From: Phycisphaerales bacterium
Lineage (GTDB): Bacteria; Planctomycetota; Phycisphaerae; Phycisphaerales; SM1A02
Direction: 5' to 3'
Length of the DNA: 37,404 nucleotides
NCBI GenBank assembly: GCA_028823105.1
Contig: JAPKCC010000023.1
Coordinates: 1 to 37,404 of the forward strand
Shown: positions 1 to 8,182 of the stretch, piece by piece
How the letters are laid out: every line of letters starts with the position of its first letter
Position numbering within the stretch: the first letter of the stretch is position 1
Notes under the pieces: model-generated
The model's input: only the letters and a program-made list of their open reading frames with translations
What the model was told of the DNA's origin: nothing
Databases searched by the model: none
Position numbers and translations under genes: made by a program

Positions 1-2
1 AC

Positions 3-1457
3 AACGACGGCCGGATCGACATTCTCACCGCGGATGACGGTCAGGATGCGTACATGATTAACCACGGCAACAACAGCTCAGGCATCGCCACCTGGACCCG
101 GTACACCATCGCCGACAGCCTCGGTGAGTTCGGCAACTCGATCCAGATCGCGGATCTCGATGGCGACGGCTGGAAGGATGTCCTGATCGCCGACGTCGAC
201 TCGGATCTCCCGCCGTTCTGCCCCGACTCGAATCGGCGGATGCACATCTACCGAAACACCCACAACACCAGTTCCCTGCTCGACGAAGACGGGCTTGTGC
301 TTCCCCTCTGGGCGCTCGACTCCACCTACGACGCGGCTCCGATCGACCTCAACAACGATGGCGCGATCGATCTGGTCATCGGTGCCTGCTACGGCTTCAG
401 CGTGTGGATGAACAACCCGCCGATCCGGCTTGAATTCGTCTATCCCTCCGGTCTGCCCGAGTCGGTCCTTCCGAATGTCGAGACTCCCATCGACTTCCAG
501 ATCGATGCAATCGGTTCGGACTTCGAGTCGGGCTCCGCCAGTCTCTGGGCATCGATCGACGGTGCCGACTTCACCGAACGCCCCGCAACCGGCAAGGGGG
601 GGACGCTCACCGCGACCCTTCCCGCAGTCGATTGCGGACAGACCCTCGAGTACTACCTCACGGCCAGAAACGACGCCGGAACGACCTTCCGAAATCCGGC
701 ATCTGGCGCCTACTCCGTCGACGTGCGAACCGATCTCGTCGTCCTCTTCGAGGATGACATGGAATCGGGAAGCAACGGATGGACCACCGAAGCTGATCCC
801 TCGACCACCGCGGGCTTCTGGGAACTCGTCGTGCCGGTGGGCACTGTGAACGGCGGCATCGAATTCGCGCCGTCGACTGATGCGTCAGCCAACGGAACAC
901 GATGCTGGGTGACCCAGAATGGAGCCGCCGGTGGAGCCGCAGGAACCGCGGACCTCGACAACGGCCCCGTCACCCTCACCTCGCCTTCGTTCGATCTCTC
1001 CAGCGGCAACGCGAACCTCAGTTTCAACTGGTGGCTCGTCAACGATGACGCCGGAACTGCGGCCGAAGATCGACTCTCCGTCCAGTTGACCAACGGTGGC
1101 CCCTGGGTCGAAGTGATGAACTTCACCAACGGCTCGCCGGGATGGAACTTCGCGTCCATCGACGTGGCCAGCCACGTCGAGCCGACGTCGACCGTCGCCA
1201 TTCGTTTCATCATCGCCGACGCCCCCAACAACTCGCTCACGGAATGTGCCATCGACGACCTCGTCATCGATCGAGTCGAGTGCGAGTCCGGCCCGATCTG
1301 CCCCGAGGACATGAACGGGGACGGGACGGTCAATGGTGCGGATCTCGGACTGCTGCTCGCCGCCTGGGGCACCGACGCTGGTGACTTCAACGGTGACGGC
1401 ACCACCAACGGTGCGGACCTCGGCCTGATGCTGGCGGCCTTCGGCACCGATTGCTGA
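3..1457 (+). CDS. Secreted FG-GAP/VCBS-repeat protein with C-terminal dockerin-like module (5' truncated)
   Basis: The frame is open to the left edge of the window, so the N-terminus, including any signal peptide, is missing; the ATG at 54 is an internal Met. The visible N-terminal part carries FG-GAP/VCBS-type Asp-rich loops (NDGRIDIL, DLDGDGWKDVLIADV, DLNNDGAIDLVIG) that normally bind Ca2+ in beta-propellers. A middle Ig/jelly-roll-like region follows (DDMESGSNGW, then a FNWWLVND stretch), of the kind found in extracellular adhesins and hydrolases. The last ~50 residues hold two DxNGDGTxNGADLGLxLAA motifs bracketed by Cys, resembling the dockerin-like tails frequent in Phycisphaerae exoproteins. 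The product is probably extracellular or surface attached. No catalytic domain is seen in the visible part, so its function is open. Confidence 0.85.
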   Translation, partial: NDGRIDILTADDGQDAYMINHGNNSSGIATWTRYTIADSLGEFGNSIQIADLDGDGWKDVLIADVDSDLPPFCPDSNRRMHIYRNTHNTSSLLDEDGLVLPLWALDSTYDAAPIDLNNDGAIDLVIGACYGFSVWMNNPPIRLEFVYPSGLPESVLPNVETPIDFQIDAIGSDFESGSASLWASIDGADFTERPATGKGGTLTATLPAVDCGQTLEYYLTARNDAGTTFRNPASGAYSVDVRTDLVVLFEDDMESGSNGWTTEADPSTTAGFWELVVPVGTVNGGIEFAPSTDASANGTRCWVTQNGAAGGAAGTADLDNGPVTLTSPSFDLSSGNANLSFNWWLVNDDAGTAAEDRLSVQLTNGGPWVEVMNFTNGSPGWNFASIDVASHVEPTSTVAIRFIIADAPNNSLTECAIDDLVIDRVECESGPICPEDMNGDGTVNGADLGLLLAAWGTDAGDFNGDGTTNGADLGLMLAAFGTDC

Positions 1458-1490
1458 ACGAGCCCGTCATGGTTCTCAACTAAAAACGAA

Positions 1491-1516
1491 CCCCCGCCGC
1501 GAGGCGGGGGTTTTTT
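1491..1516. terminator. Bidirectional rho-independent terminator
   Basis: A perfect 8-bp GC stem (CCCCCGCC / GGCGGGGG) with a GCGA tetraloop is followed by six T on the plus strand and preceded by an A-run (1482-1486) that serves as the T-run on the minus strand. It lies between two convergent genes ending at 1457 and 1554, so it can stop transcription in both directions. Confidence 0.92.
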
Positions 1517-1553
1517 CTTACCCGGACGATTGCAGAGACGCGTGAGAACGCCC

Positions 1554-3401
1554 TCAACGAGCGAAACGATGGCGACCTGGTTCGATCGGGCCTTCCACCG
1601 TCGTGACCTCGCCATCCGGCCAACGAATCTCGAGCCGATCAATCGCTAGAGCAGGGCCAAGTCCAAAGACTGCCACCGGTTCGACCTGTGAGAGATAGGA
1701 ACGGGTCGGCATGATCCGACGGATCATCCTGCGGTCGCCGACGGATGCGGTCAGCACCGATCCGATGCCGCGGGGGTTGCCGTCCGGCCCGTCGAGCCGG
1801 ACTTGAACCGACTCGAATCCGGTCGCATCATTTCGAAGCACCAGCGGTGGCCCGGCGACCTGGGTGATGACCAGGTCCAGATCACCATCAAGGTCGAGGT
1901 CGCCCGACGCAAGCGCACGCCCGACGACCGGTCTTGCCAGGTCTCCGGTCGCAGCCGACGGGACCTCGCGAAAACCGACGCCTTCGTTGGACGAGATGCC
2001 TCGGAAGACCTGCGCGGGCTGCCGATACCGTTGACTGGCCTGAACCCGTTGGATCTCTTCTTCCAGATGACCGTTCGCCTGCACCAGATCTTCGATTCCG
2101 TCGAGATCAAGGTCTGTGAACAACAGTCCGAAGGTGAGCGATCGACGACTCGGCCCAGAGATCCCTTCGCCTGCGGCGTCGTCGAAGAACGTCGACTCCC
2201 CTGCCCGGCGCACGAAGAGCGAGCTGGGTTCATTGGCGAAGTTGCCGATCGCGACCAACGTATCGACGCCGCCTCGAGACGGACGATTGGCCACGTCGAT
2301 GCCCATGGCTCCGGTGGCCGAACCCGAGCGGTCGAATGCCACGCCGACCCGTCGTCCCCGTTCCTCGAAATACCCGGTTCCGTCATTGAACCAGACCGCA
2401 TTCGGTGTGGTGTCGTTCGCGCCGATCAAGTCGAGATCACCATCATCATCCAGATCAATGATGGCCAGCCCGAGTCCCTTTCCCTCGTCAACATCGGTCT
2501 CGGGATTCAACTGCGTCAATCCACGTTCGCCGCCGACCTCCACGAATCGCCTCCGGCCTTCGGTCGTGTCATTGAGCAGAAGGAACGGTTTGGTTCCTGC
2601 GAATCCGATCGGCGGACCATAGGCACGGCCGATTCCGTCGAGCCGAAAGTCGACCGCCGCATCGGCCTCCGGCGACCACTCGACGTATCGAAGGCCCACC
2701 AGATCAAGATCCGAGTCACCGTCGAAATCGCCGAATCCCACCGCCGTACTCCAGGCCTCGTCGTCCGAGAGGCCGAACTCGTCGGTGCCATCGCGGAATC
2801 GAATTTGATCGAGGGACGACTCGTTCAGGAGCAGCCGATCGCGGCCGAGCATCGAGATATAAAGGTCCACATCGCGATCACCATCAACGTCGCCGGCGGC
2901 GATCCCCATTCCATGCCCAGGGATCTTCGGAACCCCTTCTACCACCCGATCGAACATCGTCGCACCATCGCCGTCGTCTCGATTTGCATAGATGACCACC
3001 CGATCACCGGGTGAGGCGTCGGTCAGATCCCCGCCATCGATGAAGACCAGCTCAGGTCTCCCGTCTCCATTCAGATCGACGATCGCGACGCCACCTCCGA
3101 CCGTCTCGGGAAGCAATTTTCCACCTCTGGCGCCATCGTCTCGTTGAAATCCGACGCCCCAGGCCTCCGCCATGTCGGTGAAGGGCATCGCCGCGTCAGT
3201 CACTTCCGGCGCCGGCTCGCGATCGACTTGTGGCGCTTCGACTGTGGTCTCGTCGACCGTCGGGGAGGAACCCGGACCCAGCAGCGAACGAGCGAGCAGG
3301 ATCCCGCCGATGGCGGCGCCACCAAGGCCTCCGATCCAGAGGCTGCGTCGGAAGACGACGCCGATGATCGCATCTTGGTCGCGTCGCGTCGGGTCGCTCA
3401 T
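1554..3401 (-). CDS. CRTAC1-family protein: FG-GAP repeats with C-terminal ASPIC/UnbV domain
   Basis: This 615-residue protein has an N-terminal hydrophobic segment (about residues 15-42, GGLGGAAIGGILLARSLLG) that acts as a membrane anchor or uncleaved signal. A linker leads into many FG-GAP/VCBS loops (DLNGDGRPELVFID, DVDGDRDVDLYIS, DFDGDSDLDLVG, DLDDDGDLDLIG, DLDLDGDLDLVI), predicted to form an extracytoplasmic beta-propeller. The last ~80 residues (NPRGIGSVLTASVG ... RLEIRWPDGEVTTVEG) match the ASPIC/UnbV domain that ends CRTAC1-type proteins. Its start codon overlaps the stop of the upstream multihaem cytochrome gene by 4 nt (ATGA), so translation is probably coupled. The pair most likely works together at the cell envelope; the biochemical role of this family is not established. 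Confidence 0.9.
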   Translation of the reverse strand: MSDPTRRDQDAIIGVVFRRSLWIGGLGGAAIGGILLARSLLGPGSSPTVDETTVEAPQVDREPAPEVTDAAMPFTDMAEAWGVGFQRDDGARGGKLLPETVGGGVAIVDLNGDGRPELVFIDGGDLTDASPGDRVVIYANRDDGDGATMFDRVVEGVPKIPGHGMGIAAGDVDGDRDVDLYISMLGRDRLLLNESSLDQIRFRDGTDEFGLSDDEAWSTAVGFGDFDGDSDLDLVGLRYVEWSPEADAAVDFRLDGIGRAYGPPIGFAGTKPFLLLNDTTEGRRRFVEVGGERGLTQLNPETDVDEGKGLGLAIIDLDDDGDLDLIGANDTTPNAVWFNDGTGYFEERGRRVGVAFDRSGSATGAMGIDVANRPSRGGVDTLVAIGNFANEPSSLFVRRAGESTFFDDAAGEGISGPSRRSLTFGLLFTDLDLDGIEDLVQANGHLEEEIQRVQASQRYRQPAQVFRGISSNEGVGFREVPSAATGDLARPVVGRALASGDLDLDGDLDLVITQVAGPPLVLRNDATGFESVQVRLDGPDGNPRGIGSVLTASVGDRRMIRRIMPTRSYLSQVEPVAVFGLGPALAIDRLEIRWPDGEVTTVEGPIEPGRHRFAR

Positions 3402-6304
3402 CGGTCGTCCACCTTGGCGGGCAGTACTGCGGTAGGAGGAGCCGCCACGTCCGAATGCAGTTCATAGATTGCGAGCGGCTCCGCCGCGTGATCCGCAATC
3501 TCGCTGCGGCTTCGGGCGAGTCGAATGGCGCGATCCCGTGCATTGTTATCCGGCCGAAGCAGTTCGAACTCGGCTTGAGCCTTTGCGGACCCGGCCGCAT
3601 CGCCAGACGCGGCGCGGATCGTGGATGCCAGGAACCAAGTCTGCGCGACCTGTGAGTTCAGTTCGAGGCTACGTTCAACCGCCTTGGTCGCTTCTTCCAA
3701 CCGCTCGGCGCTCGCGGAATCAGTCGGTGCCCGACGAGCCAGTTGGAACTGGATGGTGGCCATCTCGTTCCACACCCGCTCGTCAAGCGAGAAGTCATAT
3801 CCCCGCTCGACCGCGACGGGATATCGCGCCGCGATGATTCGTTCCAGTCGTCGCGCCGCTTCCTCGAGATCGCCGTTCTCCCGAGCCACCGCCGCGGCGT
3901 ACCAATCGACCGCCCATGGCCACCGAAGGTCTGGATCGTTCGCCGCCCGGGCGAGGGCCGAAGCCGCATCGTCGATCCGCCCCTCGACGAGCATCGCCCG
4001 CCCCTGATTGATTGCCCCATCGGAGAACCCGAGCCGCTCCACCGCAACGAACGCCTCGATCGCCTGGGCGAGCTGGCCCTTCGCGACGCCGCCCCCCGAT
4101 CCGGCCCGCACCAGTCCGATGCCGTAATCGTTCCATCGCTCCCACGCTGGCGCCACCAACGACGTGGTTGCGACTCGCTGGGTGGACGCGGAGCCAACGG
4201 GAATGACCACCCTGGTCTCCGCGAGATCGAGGATCGGAAGCGTCTTCAGAAGGCGAGCCCCCTCCTCGGCACCGAACGCGTGATCCATGAGCCGGGAGTC
4301 GAACTTTCGATAGCGGACGCGGCCACGGATCTCAAGTTCACCGACGGCGTCTTGGGGCACCCGGATTCGGTAGTGCGTGAGATCCGCGGCACCCGGAGGA
4401 ATCTGGTGGTTGTAGAGCGGAACGAAGATGTCCTCGGGATTTCGCTGTTCGATCCGTCGTCCCTCGCGATCGAGAAGCCAGACGCCGAGGAATTTCGCAC
4501 GAGGATCGACCACCCCGTCCGTACCGATCATCCCGCTCGCTCCGAGTGACCCCGTCGTTTCGGCGGGGCGAAGGCTCACCTCGATCTCAATCCAGATCTC
4601 GTTGGAGTCGGCGGTTCCCTGGGTCAAGGGATGCCCCAGGCGCAGCGTGCGGGTCACCGCCTCGAGCAACACGACCTCACCGGGCTCCACCCAGACTCGC
4701 GACTCGCCGATCGGCCCTCGGAATGGTCCGTCGACCTGACCCTCGCCCCGGATCCCGACGAGGTCGAGCCGGATTGCGTCCTCGTTGAACCGGGTGCACG
4801 CCTCCACCACCCGCTGAAGTCGCTCGGTCGCCTCGTCTCCAGGCTCCATCGCCGCGGCGATCGCGGCCAGGCCGGTGTTCGCGGCATGGAACCCGTGATG
4901 ATGGACCGTCGCCGCCCCGGATTCGTCGCGGATGTTCGCCGCGACGGTGTCACTCGAGACCAGGGGCATGTGGCAGTCGTTGCAATCGTCGCTGATCTCC
5001 CCGGGCCAGTACCAGGAACCGATCCCTCGCCCCGAGACGCCGGAAAGACGCCAGGTGTCATAGTGATTCTGCCCCGCCAGCCACTTGTATCCGTTGAGCG
5101 TCTCGGGGAGGAAGACCTTGTGACAAGCCCCGCAGAACTCGGCGGTCTGATGAACCGGTTTGAGGAACGTCCGCTTGTGGAAATCCGGCTTGGCGAGAAT
5201 GAGTTGGCGATTGACCCACTGGAGAAACCCGGAGTCACTGAATGCGAACGGATACCGCGGTGGATCACGGAAGGTAAAGGACGCGTTGCCCAACGTCGTG
5301 ACGTCCTCGATCCCGTGACAGACGATGCAGCCGATGCTGGCACTGCCCAGCGGGTCGATCGAAACAGCGTCGGCCAGGTCTGGGTCGGTCCAACGGGATT
5401 CGCTCCAGGCACCGGTCAAGAGAATCGCGGGATCATGACATCCGGCGCAGAAGCGGCTGATTTCCACGGATCCAAAACGATCGATCATCGCCTGCCGAGT
5501 GTTCCGTACGCTGAAGGCGTAGACCGGATTATTGAATGAACTCCGCGCGTGCACTGAGTCAGCCCATTGGGCGTGCGCGTCCGCGTGGCAACTGATGCAG
5601 TGGTCGTTTCCCAAGAGATGCGCGGGAGGAATGAGGTCATCGTGCGCCGTCTCTAGAAGCGATGGTGCGAAGTCCGCGTTGCTCGAAACTGCCATCGCGA
5701 CCGGCGTGGCATCCGCCGCGGGTATCTCCACCGGAGAAGCGAATGCGAATAGCAGCCATCCGGCGAGCGCGACCCCGCCACCGGACCAGGCCACACCGAC
5801 CCGCCATCGCAATCGCGGCCCGACCAGCCGATGAAGAATGAACAGCCAGATCGCGATCAGCGGACTGGTCGCATGAACCCAGAAGAGCACCGATCTTGCG
5901 AATGAGTCATCGATCCCCAGTCGCAGTCCGCCAACCTCCACCCGCACCAGTACCAGCCCGGTGACCAGAAGCGCGACCGCGATCCAGAGCAGGCCCCAGC
6001 CCACCGCGACGGCTCGTCGATTTCGCCGATGCCGACCACGTCGAGCGTGTCCGACGCCGTAGATGATGAAGGGCACGATCAGGAGGAGCCCAAGGCCGAG
6101 ATGGACGAGGAACGCCCAGAGGTAACGGCCGTCCTCCCGCACCTCGCCCGACCACCAGGCCGCGACGTCGGTCGCCACAAGGATCAAGCTGTCCACCATC
6201 AGCAGGCCGAAGAGCACGAACACGACCTGCAACCAACGCCGGAGGGCCGTGGTAATCACCGGTCCCTTGACGCGTCGGATTTCATGCTCGTGTGAGGTGT
6301 TCAT
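3398..6304 (-). CDS. Membrane-anchored pentahaem cytochrome c with C-terminal TPR region
   Basis: A 968-residue protein. Residues ~20-195 contain about five hydrophobic segments with charged loops and several His, which could be a membrane quinol- or haem-b-interacting domain (inference). The periplasmic part has five CxxCH c-haem sites starting at C236, C286, C326, C391 and C441, with extra His near the last (a THHHGFH-like cluster around residues 465-475) as possible axial ligands. This arrangement recalls cytochrome c554-like multihaem proteins. Residues ~745-940 are helical repeats with TPR-like Ala/Gly/Leu spacing. The ATG at 6304 has a good AAGGAAG ribosome site 5-6 nt upstream. The gene is translationally coupled to the CRTAC1 gene. 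A role in periplasmic electron transfer is probable; the electron donor and acceptor are unknown. Confidence 0.87.
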   Translation of the reverse strand: MNTSHEHEIRRVKGPVITTALRRWLQVVFVLFGLLMVDSLILVATDVAAWWSGEVREDGRYLWAFLVHLGLGLLLIVPFIIYGVGHARRGRHRRNRRAVAVGWGLLWIAVALLVTGLVLVRVEVGGLRLGIDDSFARSVLFWVHATSPLIAIWLFILHRLVGPRLRWRVGVAWSGGGVALAGWLLFAFASPVEIPAADATPVAMAVSSNADFAPSLLETAHDDLIPPAHLLGNDHCISCHADAHAQWADSVHARSSFNNPVYAFSVRNTRQAMIDRFGSVEISRFCAGCHDPAILLTGAWSESRWTDPDLADAVSIDPLGSASIGCIVCHGIEDVTTLGNASFTFRDPPRYPFAFSDSGFLQWVNRQLILAKPDFHKRTFLKPVHQTAEFCGACHKVFLPETLNGYKWLAGQNHYDTWRLSGVSGRGIGSWYWPGEISDDCNDCHMPLVSSDTVAANIRDESGAATVHHHGFHAANTGLAAIAAAMEPGDEATERLQRVVEACTRFNEDAIRLDLVGIRGEGQVDGPFRGPIGESRVWVEPGEVVLLEAVTRTLRLGHPLTQGTADSNEIWIEIEVSLRPAETTGSLGASGMIGTDGVVDPRAKFLGVWLLDREGRRIEQRNPEDIFVPLYNHQIPPGAADLTHYRIRVPQDAVGELEIRGRVRYRKFDSRLMDHAFGAEEGARLLKTLPILDLAETRVVIPVGSASTQRVATTSLVAPAWERWNDYGIGLVRAGSGGGVAKGQLAQAIEAFVAVERLGFSDGAINQGRAMLVEGRIDDAASALARAANDPDLRWPWAVDWYAAAVARENGDLEEAARRLERIIAARYPVAVERGYDFSLDERVWNEMATIQFQLARRAPTDSASAERLEEATKAVERSLELNSQVAQTWFLASTIRAASGDAAGSAKAQAEFELLRPDNNARDRAIRLARSRSEIADHAAEPLAIYELHSDVAAPPTAVLPAKVDDR

Positions 6305-6338
6305 GGCGGCTTCCTTGGATATCGACTACCCATCGCCG

Positions 6339-6393
6339 CGATCATCCGTCTTTCCGATCATCCGTCTTTCCGATCATCCGTCTTTCCGATCAT
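6339..6393. repeat. 16-bp tandem repeat, three and a half copies
   Basis: Three identical copies of a 16-bp unit (CGATCATCCGTCTTTC) start at 6339, 6355 and 6371, followed by a 7-nt partial copy (CGATCAT). They lie in the 139-bp gap between the ferredoxin stop and the start of the cytochrome gene, ending about 34 bp upstream of that ATG (6304), in its likely leader or promoter. Perfect copy identity suggests recent expansion or a repeated protein-binding site. Confidence 0.95.
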
Positions 6394-6443
6394 GCGGAAT
6401 CGATCTACCGCCGGCGACGTCTCCAGCACCACTTCGGGCCGTA

Positions 6444-6842
6444 TCAGTGCGGCACTTCCTTGACCGCATTCCGATTCCAAGCGGGCACCCGAACGGTGAG
6501 CGGACCCGTACCTTCGATCTTGCATTGACAGGCGAGTCGACTGTTCACCTGCAGTCCCGGGGCCTCTTCGACCCGATCCTCTTCGTCATCGTCGCTCTCG
6601 CTCACCTGATCCATGCCCTGTTCGACGTATACGTGGCACGTCGAACACGCGCACACCCCTCCGCAGGCATGCTCGATGTTGATGCCGTTTTCGATGGCGA
6701 GTTCGAGGAGATTCTCCCCTTCACCACCCATCAGGTCCCATTCGGACTGCTCGGTACTGGTGAGTCCTTCGGGGTCTTCTAGGACGAACTTGACGGGCAC
6801 GATCGGAGGACCGTGTTCTTCGCCACTGTGTTTCATATGCAT
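6444..6842 (-). CDS. ISC-type [2Fe-2S] ferredoxin
   Basis: A 132-residue soluble ferredoxin of the adrenodoxin/ISC class. The cluster ligands are C60, C66 and C69 (motif ACGGVCACSTC) and C105 (RLACQC). The spacing C-x5-C-x2-C-x35-C is that of the ISC-ferredoxin family. It has an acidic insert (SDDDEED, residues 83-89) before the fourth Cys, which could serve partner docking. This family passes electrons to Fe-S assembly or to oxygenases and P450s. No isc genes are adjacent, so the partner cannot be told. The start at 6842 is chosen because AAGGA lies 9 nt upstream; an ATG two codons later is further from that site. Confidence 0.93.
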   Translation of the reverse strand: MHMKHSGEEHGPPIVPVKFVLEDPEGLTSTEQSEWDLMGGEGENLLELAIENGINIEHACGGVCACSTCHVYVEQGMDQVSESDDDEEDRVEEAPGLQVNSRLACQCKIEGTGPLTVRVPAWNRNAVKEVPH

Positions 6843-7004
6843 CGATCAGAATCCTTGATCGGAGGGCCGATCCCGCAGGGTCGACGATCGGTGAGCGGAT
6901 AGGAAGACGAGAGGCCCGTCGGTCGGAGCCGAACCGGATCCTCAGGGGAGGAATCCCGTCTGATCCATCATCATAGTCTCAACCAGACGACGGTTCCCGG
7001 GAAG

Positions 7005-7032
7005 TTGACGGGGCCGGATGCTACGCTAATCG
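7005..7032 (+). promoter_or_regulatory. Candidate sigma-70-type promoter of the rlmN-like gene
   Basis: TTGACG (7005-7010) is followed after 16 bp by TAATCG (7027-7032), placing transcription start near 7039, about 19 nt before the ATG at 7058. The -35 box is good and the -10 box is weak. It lies in the 215-bp divergent gap with the ferredoxin gene. Confidence 0.4.
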
Positions 7033-7057
7033 ACTCAAGCCTCTTTTGACCCCTCCC

Positions 7058-8182
7058 ATGAGCCTCCCAAACTCCGACATTTCGGCCCCAGATCCGCTTG
7101 GCCTCACGGCCCAGGCGTACGCCTCGGCATCGGAAATCGCCGGTCTGACCCGAGGTCGAGGCGGTATCGAGACCTATCGTCGATTCCATCGCGAGGGAAT
7201 CGTGCCTCACGGAACTTCTCCGGCGACGCACGCCGTGGGCCGACGCGAGGTCGAAGGCGAGACCACCAAGTTCACCCTCACGCTCTCAGGCGGAGTCGAG
7301 ACCGAATCCGTTCTGATTCCGATGCGTAAGCGAGATGGCACGATCACTCGGACGCTCTGCGTGTCCAGCCAGATCGGCTGCGCGATGGGATGTCGCTTCT
7401 GCGAGACGGCCCAGATGGGACTGGTACGGCAACTTCGGACCGAGGACATCGTGGCCCAGTGGCATGCCGCCGCCCATCAGATCGGCATCAGGCCGAAGAA
7501 CATCGTCTTCATGGGCATGGGTGAACCAACCGACAATCTCGACGCGGTGATCCCGGCGATCCGAATCCTTGCCGACCACGACGGCCCCGCGATCGCAGCG
7601 TCGAACATCTCGGTCTCGACGGTTGGAAATCCGGATGGCATCCGCCGCCTTGGCGAACTCGCCGCGGAACCGGGTTTTCGTCGGCTAAACCTGGCCGTCA
7701 GTCTCAACGCACCCAACGATGTGATCCGCGCGGAGATCATGCCCGTCGACCGAGTCTGGCCGATGGCGGACCTCATGAATGCGATGCTCGGCTGGGCGGG
7801 CCGGCCGAAGTCTGCGATCTGCGTCGAGTATGTCCTCATTCCGGGGGTCAATGACGCTCACGAACACTGCGACGAGGTGTGCGAGTACCTCCGTCCCTTG
7901 CGGTGTTCGTTGAACATCATTCCCTACAACCCCCGCCGGAATTCGCCGTGGCCGGCGCCGATCGAAGCCGACGTTGATGCCTTCGTCGAACGCGCGGTGC
8001 GGCATGGCCAGTTCACCAAACGTCGTGGGACGAAAGGTCGAGACGTGATGGCGGCCTGCGGCCAGTTAGGGAATCCTGAGATCCGACGCCGACGATGGGT
8101 CGAGGACGGCAGCCCGATCTCGATCTCGGTCCGCGGCGAACGCCCTCCCGGCCAACTCGTCCCATCGGATCCCGAATCTTGA
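7058..8182 (+). CDS. rlmN: RlmN/Cfr-family radical SAM 23S rRNA methyltransferase
   Basis: RlmN methylates C2 of A2503 in 23S rRNA (and A37 of some tRNAs) through a radical SAM mechanism with a methyl-Cys intermediate. The [4Fe-4S] ligands are C108, C112 and C115 in SSQIGCAMGCRFC. The two extra catalytic Cys of the family are both present: C101 in LCVSSQ and C334 in the AACGQL tail. MGMGEPTDN matches the conserved segment after the SAM motif. The N-terminal ~60 residues do not resemble the usual RlmN accessory domain well, so a divergent RlmN or Cfr-like enzyme is possible. The start ATG at 7058 is preferred over an in-frame TTG at 7046. The stop overlaps the probable TTG start of the ABC transporter gene. 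Confidence 0.9.
   Translation: MSLPNSDISAPDPLGLTAQAYASASEIAGLTRGRGGIETYRRFHREGIVPHGTSPATHAVGRREVEGETTKFTLTLSGGVETESVLIPMRKRDGTITRTLCVSSQIGCAMGCRFCETAQMGLVRQLRTEDIVAQWHAAAHQIGIRPKNIVFMGMGEPTDNLDAVIPAIRILADHDGPAIAASNISVSTVGNPDGIRRLGELAAEPGFRRLNLAVSLNAPNDVIRAEIMPVDRVWPMADLMNAMLGWAGRPKSAICVEYVLIPGVNDAHEHCDEVCEYLRPLRCSLNIIPYNPRRNSPWPAPIEADVDAFVERAVRHGQFTKRRGTKGRDVMAACGQLGNPEIRRRRWVEDGSPISISVRGERPPGQLVPSDPES

Noticed and set aside
710-1642. Long antisense reading frame across the dockerin-like gene
   Set aside because: It is the reverse shadow of a high-GC coding frame, has Arg/Ser/Pro-rich composition, crosses the shared terminator, and shows no family motif.
1803-3014. 403-codon plus-strand frame opposite the CRTAC1 gene
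   Set aside because: The minus-strand frame has clear FG-GAP repeats and an ASPIC domain; the plus frame is a compositional shadow.
4631-5539. 302-codon plus-strand frame opposite the cytochrome
   Set aside because: The minus frame carries five CxxCH motifs; the opposite frame has none of the features of a real protein.
6339-6393. Possible CRISPR array
   Set aside because: The 16-bp units are directly adjacent without spacers, too short, and no cas gene is near.
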